From Lachnoanaerobaculum sp. OBRC5-5 (lineage in GTDB: Bacteria; Bacillota; Clostridia; Lachnospirales; Lachnospiraceae): a DNA stretch of 64,000 nt. The stretch lies in contig NZ_JH815185.1 in NCBI RefSeq assembly GCF_000296385.1, positions 2,831,852 through 2,895,851 of the forward strand, read 5' to 3'. Made by a program: the position numbers and the translations under genes. A model generated the notes under the pieces. That model saw nothing but the letters and a program-made list of their open reading frames with translations. It did not search any database and was not told where the DNA came from. Positions 1 to 9,492 of the stretch are shown piece by piece; the first letter of the stretch is position 1; every line of letters begins with the position of its first letter.

Positions 1-65
1 TAACACAGTACTTAATTAAAAATAACAAAAAAACAGTAGTTTGCTTTGTTTTGCACTATTTTCAG

Positions 66-95
66 TTGGTTTTTTGGCTTAAGCTGTTGTATAAA
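66..95 (+). promoter_or_regulatory. Candidate promoter of the MATE/pectin operon
   Basis: TTGGTT (66-71) and TATAAA (90-95) are separated by 18 bp, and the start codon of the MATE gene follows 23 bp later. The -35 is weak, so this is a tentative call. I see nothing else in bases 1-118. Confidence 0.35.
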
Positions 96-118
96 TTAGT
101 TAAACGAAAGGCAAAAGT

Positions 119-1495
119 ATGAGTGAAAGTATCAAATGTAGCAGGGATGAAGCATTTAGAGAGAGAAGTTTAAATGGTGATATGCTTGCATTGGTTATTT
201 ATACAGGTATGCCGCTGGCGATATATCAGGGACTCAGTCAGTTGTTCAAAATATTTGATACAATAATGGCTGCCCATATAAATGCCGAATCGGTTTCCGC
301 GGTAGCATATTTGTCACAGCTTATAGCTTTATTGTCTGCCATATCAGGCGGTCTTTCAGTAAGTGCCGGAATAAAGATTTCGAGTGCATTCGGAGAGGGC
401 GACTATGATATGGTCAAAAAAAGAGTAAGTACTGTTTATTTGACAGCTGCAGTATTTGCGGTTTTGATGTTGGCTGTATTCATTCCGCTGACAGAACCGT
501 TTTTAAAACTGGCGGCAACACCGGATATACTTATAAAAGCCGGTGCCTCATATTTCAGTATTGAAATTTTGACCATGGCTGTAAGTTTTATAAATAATAT
601 TTATATTGCAGTGGAGAGGTCAAGGGGGAATACATCAAGAATACTGTGGATGAATATGCTTGTACTGGTATCAAAGCTTATACTTACAGCAATATTTGTA
701 TACATATTCAACGGCGGATTGCATATGATTGCAATTGCCACCTTATTGTCTCAGAGTATATTGCTTATATTTGCAATATACAACAGTCTTGGAAAAGAAA
801 GTATTTTCTCATTTGATTTAAAGTTTATCAGCTTTAGAAAAAATGTGGTAAATGATATGTATCTGCTTTCAATTCCTGTTGTGGCGGAAAAGATATTCTT
901 TTCTTTGGGAAAGACCCTTATAAACAGCATGAGTACCGTATACGGAGCTTTGATGGTTGGAGCATTGGGAGTATCAAATACTCTTGGAGGAATTACAACA
1001 TCACCGCAAAACGGATTTCAAGACGGCAGCAGTGCAATAATAAGCCAGAACTTCGGTGCAGGCAAATATAGGAGAGTGTTAAGCGCATTTTATAATACTG
1101 CAATTGTAAATACCGTAATGGGATTTATAATATGCACGGCAACTTTACTGGGACTGGATTTCTTAAGTAATATTTTTGCAGGAGGAGATATTCATTTTGC
1201 AAAAATGATCAAAGAAGTTTACAGATACGAAGCCGTAGGCTCGTTATTCCTGGGAGTCAATGCGGCAGTGATGTCATTACTTTACGGTTTGGGAAAGACA
1301 AGGATAACGATGATTTTAAATGTGTCAAGAGTCTTTGTATTCAGAATACCGGTACTTTACTTTCTTCAAAATTTTACAAATTTAAAAGATGCAAGTATAG
1401 GTATAGTAATGATGGTAAGCAATATTTCTATAACAGTTATGTCTGTGACAGTGATTTGCTTTGTTATAAGAAATTATAAAAATAAATATTTATAA
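119..1495 (+). CDS. MATE-family multidrug/metabolite efflux transporter
   Basis: This 458-aa polytopic membrane protein has the length and about twelve hydrophobic segments usual for MATE/DinF-type antiporters. Early residues (about 30-60, with GMPLAIYQGLSQLFKIFDTI) resemble the first MATE helix, and the two halves look like an internal duplication. Such proteins export cationic compounds using a Na+ or H+ gradient. An AAAGG-like site lies just upstream of the ATG. The stop is 18 bp before the sugar-binding lipoprotein gene, so it may be the first gene of the pectin operon. The substrate cannot be read from sequence. Confidence 0.85.
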   Translation: MSESIKCSRDEAFRERSLNGDMLALVIYTGMPLAIYQGLSQLFKIFDTIMAAHINAESVSAVAYLSQLIALLSAISGGLSVSAGIKISSAFGEGDYDMVKKRVSTVYLTAAVFAVLMLAVFIPLTEPFLKLAATPDILIKAGASYFSIEILTMAVSFINNIYIAVERSRGNTSRILWMNMLVLVSKLILTAIFVYIFNGGLHMIAIATLLSQSILLIFAIYNSLGKESIFSFDLKFISFRKNVVNDMYLLSIPVVAEKIFFSLGKTLINSMSTVYGALMVGALGVSNTLGGITTSPQNGFQDGSSAIISQNFGAGKYRRVLSAFYNTAIVNTVMGFIICTATLLGLDFLSNIFAGGDIHFAKMIKEVYRYEAVGSLFLGVNAAVMSLLYGLGKTRITMILNVSRVFVFRIPVLYFLQNFTNLKDASIGIVMMVSNISITVMSVTVICFVIRNYKNKYL

Positions 1496-1513
1496 TAAAA
1501 AAAGAGGAGAATT

Positions 1514-2863
1514 ATGATGAAAAAGTTAAGTTTGGCAATGGCTGTTTTATTGGCAGGTTCATTAACAGCGTGTACAGGAAATGTAGGTAAGGATGTTTCA
1601 AAGGAAGCACAAACCGGAGAGAGTACAACAGCAAAGAGTGAAGACGGATCTTCAGGTCCTGTTACAATCACATTTAACTGGTGGGGCGGAGATTCCAGAC
1701 ATGAGGCAACCCAAAAGGCAGTAGACGCTTTTATGGCAAAGAATCCTGATATCAAGGTTGAAGTAAACTTCGGTGCATGGACAGACTGGGAGCCCGCAAG
1801 AGCCTTAGAGTTCCAGTCAGGTACGGCGGCAGATCTTTCACAGATCAATATGGACTGGATCAGCAACTATGATGCAAACGGTGATACATTCCTTGATTTA
1901 AACACTGTATCCGATGTTATAGATCTTACTCAGTATGACAGCGCACTTCTTGACAGATCAAAGGATTCAAAGGGTGGACTTGCAGGTGTGCCTATAGCCG
2001 AGACCGGAAGAATTTTCTACTGGGATAAGACAACATTTGACGAGGCGGGTATTGATACACCTAAGTCTCTTGCAGATCTTAGAGCGGCAGGTGCCACATT
2101 TAAAGAGAAACTTGGAGATGATTATTATCCTTTGACAATGGGACAGTATGACAGAGCAATTTTTATGACATACTATCTTCAAGCTAAATATAAAGAAGCA
2201 ATCTTCAGTGACGAAGGAAAGTTCAACTTCACTGAGGATCAGATAAAGGACGGCATAGAGTTTATTCAGTCACTTGAGGCGGATCATGTTATTCCTTCAA
2301 TAAAAACTATAGACGGTGACGGTGCGGCAAGCTTTGATGTAAACGAGAAGTTTATCAGCGGAAAATATGCAGGTATTTTAGAGTGGGACAGCTCGGCAAG
2401 CAAGTTTAAAAAGGCATTGGGAGATGCAAGAGAACTTGTTGTAGGTGAAGAATTTAAGGATCTTGCCGACGGAAGCAACACAGGTGTATTCACAAAGATA
2501 TCAATGCTTTATGCAATATCTGCAAAATCACAGCATCCGAAGGAAGCTGCAATGTTACTTAATTTCCTTGTAAACGATCCTGAAGGTATAGAGATAATCG
2601 GTACAGAAAGAGGAATACCGGCTTCAAAGGTGGCTCTTGAGCAGCTTACAAAGGCAGATAAAATAAATCCTATGACAGGTGATGCACATAAGAAGGTGCT
2701 TGAAGCGGCAGAGTTCAGTATGAGTCCTAAATTTGATGATTCATCACTTAAGGGTTCAACCGGACTTTATACAGAAGTATTCGGCGGTGTAAGCTATGGA
2801 GATTACAGTGCCGAGGACGGGGCAAAGATGCTCTTTGACGGATTTAGCAATGTAAGCAACTAA
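1514..2863 (+). CDS. Extracellular sugar-binding lipoprotein of an ABC importer
   Basis: This 449-aa protein starts with a lipoprotein signal peptide ending in the lipobox LTAC (Cys about residue 20), followed by a Ser/Thr/Gly-rich linker and a family-1 extracellular solute-binding fold (TFNWWGGDSRHEATQKAVDAF). It should capture an oligosaccharide outside the membrane and deliver it to the two permeases downstream. The following GH105, GH28 and CE8 genes make pectin or rhamnogalacturonan fragments the likely ligand. A GAGGAG site precedes two adjacent ATG codons (1514 and 1517), and either could be the start. Confidence 0.9.
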   Translation: MMKKLSLAMAVLLAGSLTACTGNVGKDVSKEAQTGESTTAKSEDGSSGPVTITFNWWGGDSRHEATQKAVDAFMAKNPDIKVEVNFGAWTDWEPARALEFQSGTAADLSQINMDWISNYDANGDTFLDLNTVSDVIDLTQYDSALLDRSKDSKGGLAGVPIAETGRIFYWDKTTFDEAGIDTPKSLADLRAAGATFKEKLGDDYYPLTMGQYDRAIFMTYYLQAKYKEAIFSDEGKFNFTEDQIKDGIEFIQSLEADHVIPSIKTIDGDGAASFDVNEKFISGKYAGILEWDSSASKFKKALGDARELVVGEEFKDLADGSNTGVFTKISMLYAISAKSQHPKEAAMLLNFLVNDPEGIEIIGTERGIPASKVALEQLTKADKINPMTGDAHKKVLEAAEFSMSPKFDDSSLKGSTGLYTEVFGGVSYGDYSAEDGAKMLFDGFSNVSN

Positions 2864-2894
2864 GTTTGCAAAATAAATATTTTTAATCTGACAG

Positions 2895-2924
2895 AGGGGG
2901 CCGTAGTTTTACAGCCCCCTTTTA
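2895..2924 (+). terminator. Hairpin with T-run between binding protein and permeases
   Basis: A 7-bp GC-rich stem (AGGGGGC/GCCCCCT) is followed by TTTT. It sits between the binding-protein stop and the first permease. It probably works as a partial terminator or as an mRNA-stabilising 3' end that gives more binding protein than permease, a common arrangement in sugar ABC operons. The relative expression is inferred. Confidence 0.75.
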
Positions 2925-2938
2925 TAAGGAGAATTGTT

Positions 2939-3835
2939 TTGAAAAATAAGACATTTAAAAAAGTTTTGAAAAATAATATAGGTTTTCTTTTTATATTACC
3001 ATGGCTTATAGGATTCTGCGTTTTTAAGCTCTATCCTTTTGCATCATCACTTTATTTCAGCTTTACGGATTTTCACCTGTTTAAGGGAATATCAAAGTAT
3101 ACTGTAGAAAATTATGTAGATGTATTTACAAATAAAAACGAGCTCAAGGCTTTGATTGTGACTTTTAAATATGCATTTATAACGGTACCGCTAAAGCTTG
3201 TAGCCGCACTGTTTATCGCATATATATTAAACTTTAAGATAAAGGGTGTAAACTTTTTCAGAACCGCATACTATATTCCTTCAATCCTTGGAGGTTCTGT
3301 AGCTATTTCAGTACTTTGGAAGGCACTGTTTAAAGATGAAGGACTTATTCAGACAGCATTTGCAATGATTGGACTTCATGCACCGAGCTTTTTCTCTGAT
3401 CCGAACTGGGCATTGTTTTCCATATCACTGCTTAGAATGTGGCAGTTCGGTTCGGCGATGGTTATATTCCTTGCTGCACTTAAAGGAGTTCCGGCTGAAC
3501 TTTATGAGGCGGCATCAATTGACGGTGCGGGAAAGTGGAAACAGTTTTTCTCTGTTACGGTACCGCTTATCACACCTGTAATATTTTATAATCTGATAAC
3601 TCAGCTTGTACAGGCATTCCAGGAGTTTAACGGACCTTATATCATTACACAGGGTGGACCTAGAGGTTCAACTACTCTGATGTCACTTTTGATATACAAC
3701 AATGCATTTAAAAACTATCAGATGGGTAAGGCAAGTGCTCAGGCATGGGTATTGTTTGTTATTTTACTTGTTTTGACAGCGATAGCATTCTATTCACAAA
3801 AACGTTGGGTTTATTATGCGGATGAGGAGAGATAA
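2939..3835 (+). CDS. Sugar ABC transporter permease (UgpA/LplB type)
   Basis: This 298-aa membrane protein has about six transmembrane segments and the cytoplasmic EAA loop (EAASIDGAGKWKQFF, about residues 190-205) that docks an ATPase subunit. It begins with TTG at 2939 and a good AAGGAG site upstream. It pairs with the next permease to form the channel. No ATP-binding subunit is encoded in the locus, so a shared MsmK/UgpC-type ATPase encoded elsewhere is inferred. Confidence 0.9.
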   Translation: MKNKTFKKVLKNNIGFLFILPWLIGFCVFKLYPFASSLYFSFTDFHLFKGISKYTVENYVDVFTNKNELKALIVTFKYAFITVPLKLVAALFIAYILNFKIKGVNFFRTAYYIPSILGGSVAISVLWKALFKDEGLIQTAFAMIGLHAPSFFSDPNWALFSISLLRMWQFGSAMVIFLAALKGVPAELYEAASIDGAGKWKQFFSVTVPLITPVIFYNLITQLVQAFQEFNGPYIITQGGPRGSTTLMSLLIYNNAFKNYQMGKASAQAWVLFVILLVLTAIAFYSQKRWVYYADEER

Positions 3836-3837
3836 AA

Positions 3838-4695
3838 ATGAGCCTGAAGACAAAAAGAACTATACAAGTTGTGATAAGGTACACCGTTTTGATAGCGGTA
3901 GGAATATTTATGATATATCCGCTTTTATGGATGATCGGAGCCACATTTAAGCCGAATAATGAGATATTCTCAGGGCTTAATATTCTTCCGAAAAAGGCTA
4001 CATTTGAAGGATATTTAAATGCAATGAAAAACTATGGCGGTGATATAAATATATGGAAGGCGATGTTAAATACCTATTCATATGTTATACCTGCCGTAAT
4101 ATTTACAATAGTTTCATCCACTTTAACGGCATATGGTTTCGGAAGATTTAAATTCTTCGGAAGAAGTGTATTATTTGCAATACTTATGTCAACACTTTTC
4201 CTGCCACAGGTGGTTTTAAATGTACCGCAATATATTATGTACAATATTTTCGGCTGGGTAGGATCAAAGCTTTATCTGCCGCTCATTGTTCCTTCAATGT
4301 TTGCTACCGAGACATATTTTGTATTTATGCTTATTCAGTTTTTAAGAAATATACCTAAGGAGCTTGAAGAAGCGGCAAAGATTGACGGATGTAATGAAAT
4401 ACAGACTTTGATAAAGGTAATAGTTCCTATGTTAAAGCCGGCACTTGTTTCATGCGCACTTTTTAAATTTATGTGGGCAAGCAATGACTTCCTTGGACCG
4501 CTTTTGTATGTAAACAATCCTGCAAAATATCCTGCAACAATATTTGTAAAGCTTGCAATGGACTCGGATGCAGGATTTGCATGGAACAGGATACTTTCAA
4601 CATCACTTATTTCGATTCTACCTTCAATAATTATATTCTTTATAGCACAGAATCAGTTTGTAGAGGGAATATCGGCAGGTGGAGTAAAGGGTTAA
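3838..4695 (+). CDS. Sugar ABC transporter permease (UgpE/MalG type)
   Basis: This 285-aa membrane protein is the second half of the importer channel. Its EAA loop is near residues 176-195 (EEAAKIDGCNEIQTLIKVI). It starts two bases after the previous permease, which indicates translational coupling, and it ends one base before the GH105 gene. It belongs to the carbohydrate-uptake CUT1 group by sequence character and by its neighbours. Confidence 0.9.
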   Translation: MSLKTKRTIQVVIRYTVLIAVGIFMIYPLLWMIGATFKPNNEIFSGLNILPKKATFEGYLNAMKNYGGDINIWKAMLNTYSYVIPAVIFTIVSSTLTAYGFGRFKFFGRSVLFAILMSTLFLPQVVLNVPQYIMYNIFGWVGSKLYLPLIVPSMFATETYFVFMLIQFLRNIPKELEEAAKIDGCNEIQTLIKVIVPMLKPALVSCALFKFMWASNDFLGPLLYVNNPAKYPATIFVKLAMDSDAGFAWNRILSTSLISILPSIIIFFIAQNQFVEGISAGGVKG

Positions 4696-4696
4696 T

Positions 4697-5848
4697 ATGG
4701 TAAAAAAAGAAAAATATATATTACTTGATAAATATATTGATTTTTTATTGGAAAACTCGGATGCCTCTTCACCGATGTGGAATATAGAACGTATTAGAAG
4801 CGGAAGCAAAAATAAGTGGAATTATATTGACGCCTGCATGATAAGCGCATATCTTGAACTTTATGAAATAAAGAAAGATAAAAAGTATCTGAACTTTTGC
4901 GATGATTTTGTATCCGCATTTGTAAACGAGGACGGAAGTATAAATACCTATGATATAGAAGATTACAATATCGACAATATAAGGCCCGGAAAGAATCTTT
5001 TTAAGCTTTTTGAACTTACAGGTAAAAAAAAGTATAGAAAAGCCATGGATACTGTATACTCTCAGCTTAAAACCATGCCGAGAACTGATGAAGGTAATTT
5101 TTGGCATAAGAAAATTTATCCTTATCAGGTCTGGCTTGACGGACTTTATATGGCACAGCCATTTTATATGGAGTATGAAACAAAGTATAACAGGATGAGA
5201 TTTTGTATTGACAGCTTTTCACAGTTTGAAAATGTGGAAAGAATAATGAAAGATACAAATACAGGGCTGTATTATCACGGTTATGACGAGTCAAGGCAGT
5301 CGCTTTGGTGTGATAAGAAAACTGGGTTAAGCAAAAATTTTTGGTTGAGGTCAATAGGATGGTTTATCTTAAGTCTTGTGGATACGGCACTTGCCATTGA
5401 TGAGTCATTATACTATGAATTCAGAAGATTAAAGGAGATGCTTTATAATCTTGCAAACGATTTGCTTAAGTTTCAGGATGATAGCGGAATGTTTTATCAG
5501 CTTGTAGACAGGAAAGATGATAAAGACAATTACCTTGAGACATCGGGAAGTGCGCTTATTTCATATGCTTTCTTGAAAGCGGCAAGAAATAAACTTTTAC
5601 CGAAAAGATTTGAAGATATCGGAAAGAAGATATTTGACGGTATTTTGGACAGGTATCTGTGTGTTGAGGGAGAAGAGCTCTCACTTGGAGGAATTTGCCT
5701 TGTAGCCGGACTTGGAGGCAAGGAAAACAGGGACGGAAGCGCAGAGTATTATTACTCTGAACCGGTTGTAAAAAATGAAGCAAAGGGAGTGGCACCGCTT
5801 CTTATGGCATATACGGAAATAATAAGGTTGGGGATGACATATGATTGA
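4697..5848 (+). CDS. Unsaturated rhamnogalacturonyl hydrolase-like glycosidase (GH105)
   Basis: This 383-aa protein resembles YteR/YesR-type GH105 enzymes, which remove an unsaturated galacturonyl group from the end of rhamnogalacturonan or pectin oligosaccharides. The hallmark VWLDGLYMAQPF surrounds D148, which corresponds to the catalytic Asp of the family. There is no signal peptide, so it should act in the cytoplasm on imported oligosaccharides. It overlaps the GH28 gene by 8 bp. GH88 is a related alternative, but GH105 fits the neighbourhood better. Confidence 0.85.
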   Translation: MVKKEKYILLDKYIDFLLENSDASSPMWNIERIRSGSKNKWNYIDACMISAYLELYEIKKDKKYLNFCDDFVSAFVNEDGSINTYDIEDYNIDNIRPGKNLFKLFELTGKKKYRKAMDTVYSQLKTMPRTDEGNFWHKKIYPYQVWLDGLYMAQPFYMEYETKYNRMRFCIDSFSQFENVERIMKDTNTGLYYHGYDESRQSLWCDKKTGLSKNFWLRSIGWFILSLVDTALAIDESLYYEFRRLKEMLYNLANDLLKFQDDSGMFYQLVDRKDDKDNYLETSGSALISYAFLKAARNKLLPKRFEDIGKKIFDGILDRYLCVEGEELSLGGICLVAGLGGKENRDGSAEYYYSEPVVKNEAKGVAPLLMAYTEIIRLGMTYD

Positions 5849-7421
5849 CTTTGAAATTGTAAAGGTATTTAAGAGGAGTGTAACAATTGAAGTCTGTTGT
5901 GATACTCCTTATGAAAATAAAAAAATATATGATATTTTTATAAACGGTGAAAAGAAAATATCAATAAATAAAAATGTTATATCAATTTTTGATCTTCTTC
6001 CTGACAATGATTATAATATATATATCACTTGCGAGAATGAGGATTCCGATAAAAAAAACTTTCATACGGAATATGAATATGTACTTCTTAATGTAAAAGA
6101 TTTTGGTGCCGCAGGTGACGGGGTAAAGACTGATTCGGTATGTATACAGGCTGCAATAAATGCCTGTCCTAAGGACGGTACAGTTTATATTCCTAAGGGA
6201 AAATATTTATGTACTCCGGTATTTTTAAAGAGCAATATAGATCTGTGGATAGATAAGGATGCCATACTTATCGGTGAAAAGGACAGAAAAAAGTATCCGA
6301 TTCTACCGGGTATGACACAGTCAAGTGATGAGAATGACGAGTACAATATAGGATCATGGGAAGGTAACCCGCTGGACTGCTTTGCCGCACTTATTACGGG
6401 AATAAGTGTGGAGAATGTACTCATATTCGGTGAGGGTATACTGGACGGTAATGCCGGTATGCTTGACTGGTGGAAGGATGCAAAGAAGAAAAATATAGCA
6501 TGGAGACCGAATACGGTATTTTTACATAATTGTAAAAACATTGCCATGCAGGGACTTTGTATAATGAATTCACCTTCATGGACTGTTCATCCTTATTACA
6601 GTGACAATCTTTTGTTTTTAAACAATACAATTATGAACCCTGACAATTCACCAAATACTGACGGACTTGATCCTGAAAGTTGTGAAAATGTTCTTATACT
6701 TGGTGCGGATATTTCTGTTGGAGACGATTGTGTTGCAATAAAGAGCGGAAAATACTATATGGCACTGAAGCATTATAAGCCTGCAAAGAATATAGTTATC
6801 AGAAACTCAATATTCAGAAAAGGTCACGGAAGTGTGACTATCGGTTCCGAAGTTGCGGCAGGAGTATATGATGTAAGCGTGGAAAAGTGCATATTTGAAG
6901 GTACGGACAGAGGACTTAGAATAAAGACCAGAAGAGGCAGAGGAGAGAAATCCGTTCTTGATAATATTTGTTTTGAGAATATTATTATGAAAGATGTATG
7001 CATGCCTTTTACCGCAAATATGTTCTATTTCTGTGATCCTGACGGACATTCCGATTATGTACAAAATCAGGATAAGATGGAAGTCAATGAAAAGACTCCG
7101 AAAATCGGTAAAATAGCGGCAAGAGATATCAGATGTGAAAATGTAAAAAATATATTTGCATGTTTGTATGGACTGCCTGAGATGCCTGTTGAGGAAATTG
7201 TACTTGAAAATATTACATTAAATTTTGATAAGAATGAGAATATCAAGCCTGTTGTTCCGATAATGATGGACAATTTCCCGACTATGTGTAAAAGAGGAAT
7301 ATTTGCAAAGAATATAAAAAAGCTGATATTAAAAAATATAGAAATTACAGGCAGTAAAGACAGTAATCCTTTTATGGAAAATATTGAGGATTGTGAATGT
7401 ACAGGGGTGAGTTTTAATTGA
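5841..7421 (+). CDS. Polygalacturonase-like glycoside hydrolase (GH28)
   Basis: This 526-aa protein has a short N-terminal beta-rich, fibronectin-like segment (about 1-80) and then a right-handed beta-helix GH28 domain beginning at VKDFGAAGDGVKTDS. All GH28 signature residues are present: NTD with D274, D295/D296 in GDDC, H329 in GHG, and R360-I-K362. It should hydrolyse alpha-1,4-galacturonic linkages. No signal peptide is visible, so an intracellular exo-type enzyme is likely. It overlaps the GH105 gene by 8 bp and the CE8 gene by 4 bp. Confidence 0.9.
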   Translation: MIDFEIVKVFKRSVTIEVCCDTPYENKKIYDIFINGEKKISINKNVISIFDLLPDNDYNIYITCENEDSDKKNFHTEYEYVLLNVKDFGAAGDGVKTDSVCIQAAINACPKDGTVYIPKGKYLCTPVFLKSNIDLWIDKDAILIGEKDRKKYPILPGMTQSSDENDEYNIGSWEGNPLDCFAALITGISVENVLIFGEGILDGNAGMLDWWKDAKKKNIAWRPNTVFLHNCKNIAMQGLCIMNSPSWTVHPYYSDNLLFLNNTIMNPDNSPNTDGLDPESCENVLILGADISVGDDCVAIKSGKYYMALKHYKPAKNIVIRNSIFRKGHGSVTIGSEVAAGVYDVSVEKCIFEGTDRGLRIKTRRGRGEKSVLDNICFENIIMKDVCMPFTANMFYFCDPDGHSDYVQNQDKMEVNEKTPKIGKIAARDIRCENVKNIFACLYGLPEMPVEEIVLENITLNFDKNENIKPVVPIMMDNFPTMCKRGIFAKNIKKLILKNIEITGSKDSNPFMENIEDCECTGVSFN

Positions 7422-8443
7422 TAATAGAAGACAATAAAATAATAATCAAAGTCGGAAAAAGAGACGGTGATTACAGCAGTTTAAGAGAGTGTATGCACTC
7501 TCTTAATTTTCTAAATACAGTTAATAAAAAGATAGAGATAATACTTACAGATGAAAAATACTTTGAGCAGGTGATTATTACAAAACCTGATATCTTATTG
7601 AGAGCAAAAGAGGGGGTAAGCCCTACAATAAGCTTTTATTACGGAATAGGCTATAAATATAAAAGCATAGGAGAGTCGGGCTATTTTGAGGAAAATAAAG
7701 GAGAGTATAAGCATTTTGCAAAAAGATGGGGCGCAACTGTTATAGTTGAAAAATCTGCATATAATTTCAGAGCCGAGAATATAAACTTTGAAAACTCTTT
7801 TAATCTGTATATGACAGAGAGTGAAATAAAAGACGGTATTGAGAAAATCAGCAGTGAAGAATACGGACAGAGTAAATGTGAAATAAATGAAGAGAGATTA
7901 TCCCTTGAAATTAAAGTGGGAGAGTATCATAATAAAGAGAGAGCGGCGGCTTTGGTCTGTGAAGCCGATAATTGTGTATTTGTAAACTGTAATTTCAAAT
8001 CAAGCCAGGACACATTATATGCAGGACATGGCAGGCAAAGATTTATTAACTGCAATATCTATGGTAATGTAGACTGTATTTTCGGTGAAGAAGATGCAAG
8101 AGCCGATTTTATAAGGTGTAATCTTATATGGCTCGGATATACGGGAGAGGAGGCATCTCCCGGAATAATATGTGCTCCGAAGGGAGTATTTACATTCTAT
8201 AAATGCAGAATCGAAAAGAATAAGGATAAGAATTATAAAAGTCTTCCGGGATATATGGCAAGACCGTGGAGAGCAAGCGGCGCGGTATTATTTTGTAAAT
8301 GTGATATAGAAAAAGATTCGGTATGTAGAGAAGGGTTTACAGAAATGAATAAAGTTACCCCTGAGGAAGTGGCTTTTTTCGAGCATGAAAATATTTGCAA
8401 CGGACAGGTCTTTATTACGGACAGGGGTAAAGCGCTGTTTTAG
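7418..8443 (+). CDS. Pectin methylesterase-like enzyme (CE8), apparently cytoplasmic
   Basis: This 341-aa protein carries the CE8 active-site motifs: SSQDTLYAG with Q197 and D198, VDCIFG with D219 in place of the usual VDFIFG, and ARPWR with R282 and W284. The family removes methyl esters from homogalacturonan. The start is TTG and there is no signal peptide, so demethylation probably happens on imported oligomers. The ATGA-like overlap with GH28 and the one-base overlap with the next gene show one operon. An extra acidic segment around residues 130-165 interrupts the fold. Confidence 0.88.
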   Translation: MIIEDNKIIIKVGKRDGDYSSLRECMHSLNFLNTVNKKIEIILTDEKYFEQVIITKPDILLRAKEGVSPTISFYYGIGYKYKSIGESGYFEENKGEYKHFAKRWGATVIVEKSAYNFRAENINFENSFNLYMTESEIKDGIEKISSEEYGQSKCEINEERLSLEIKVGEYHNKERAAALVCEADNCVFVNCNFKSSQDTLYAGHGRQRFINCNIYGNVDCIFGEEDARADFIRCNLIWLGYTGEEASPGIICAPKGVFTFYKCRIEKNKDKNYKSLPGYMARPWRASGAVLFCKCDIEKDSVCREGFTEMNKVTPEEVAFFEHENICNGQVFITDRGKALF

Positions 8444-9465
8444 TGATTAAAAAAAATATCATAGGGGGTATTTTGGTGGCTGTCAGTATTAAAGATAATG
8501 AAAAAGCTCTTGCAGGTGCAAGATGTATTATACAAAACTGGATAGAGGCAAAGGAAAATGAGGTATTACATTTTATAACCGATGAAAATCATATTAAAGA
8601 AGCCGATATTTTTGAGCTGGCAGCCTTTGAGTGCGGTGTTATTCCGAAGATAACCATACTTTCCTCAGACGGTGTACAGTCGGGTGAAGTAATAGAAAAA
8701 ATGAAGGGCACAATGTATTATTCGGATGTGATAATAGGCGCCACACATTATTCATTTATTACTACTGAAGCGGTAGAATACGCCTTGAAAAAAGGTTCAA
8801 GATTCCTTTCTTTTCCGATGCATACAAATGACAGCAGCTCTATATTTGAGAGAGAGTTTATCAGAATGAGCCCAAAGGTGGCCAAAAGAATGGGACAACC
8901 CTTAGCTGAAAAAATTACAAAAGCTGACAGAGTGGTAGTCAAAACAAAGAAAGGCACAAATGTTGCTTTTAGTATTACCGGAAGAAAGGCAGGCATATTT
9001 GCGGGAAGCTGTACAAGAAGAGGAAGAGTGGCTTCTTCAAGCTTTGAAGTATATGTGCCCATTGTAGAGATAATGACAAACGGAGTTGTAATTGCAGACG
9101 GTTCGCTTGGATATCTTGGAGCTATAAAAAATCCTATAGAATTGGTATTTGAAAATGGTTATTTGGTTGAGATAAACGGAAAAGAGGATGCGACAAGACT
9201 TAAAAAATATATGGAAAGCTTCGGAGATAAAGAAATATACTGTGCCGCAGAACTTGGAATAGGATTAAACACGAAGTCAAAATGTGAAGGCATCTGTTAT
9301 ATTGAAGATGAGTCAACCTATAAAACATTTCATATAGGATTTGGAAGGAATATAGCGCTTGGAGGCAATCATGAAGCAAAAGGGCATTTTGATATTGTAA
9401 CACATGAGCCGGATATTTTTGTAGATGATATTATGGTTATGCAAGGGGGAGAGATTGCAAAATAA
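8443..9465 (+). CDS. NicX / aminopeptidase-T (M29)-like metallo-protein
   Basis: This 340-aa protein resembles the M29 leucyl aminopeptidase and 2,5-dihydroxypyridine dioxygenase (NicX) superfamily. The C-terminal part holds GNHEAKGHFD and the acidic GIGLN region expected to bind metal. It is the last gene of the pectin operon and overlaps the CE8 stop by one base. A GTG at 8443 gives the longest form. The strong AGGGGG at 8463-8468 favours a later GTG at 8476. Its role in pectin breakdown is not obvious, and the family has both peptidases and ring-cleaving enzymes. Confidence 0.6.
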   Translation: MIKKNIIGGILVAVSIKDNEKALAGARCIIQNWIEAKENEVLHFITDENHIKEADIFELAAFECGVIPKITILSSDGVQSGEVIEKMKGTMYYSDVIIGATHYSFITTEAVEYALKKGSRFLSFPMHTNDSSSIFEREFIRMSPKVAKRMGQPLAEKITKADRVVVKTKKGTNVAFSITGRKAGIFAGSCTRRGRVASSSFEVYVPIVEIMTNGVVIADGSLGYLGAIKNPIELVFENGYLVEINGKEDATRLKKYMESFGDKEIYCAAELGIGLNTKSKCEGICYIEDESTYKTFHIGFGRNIALGGNHEAKGHFDIVTHEPDIFVDDIMVMQGGEIAK

Positions 9466-9492
9466 AGCAGACTATTTATAAAATATGACTAA

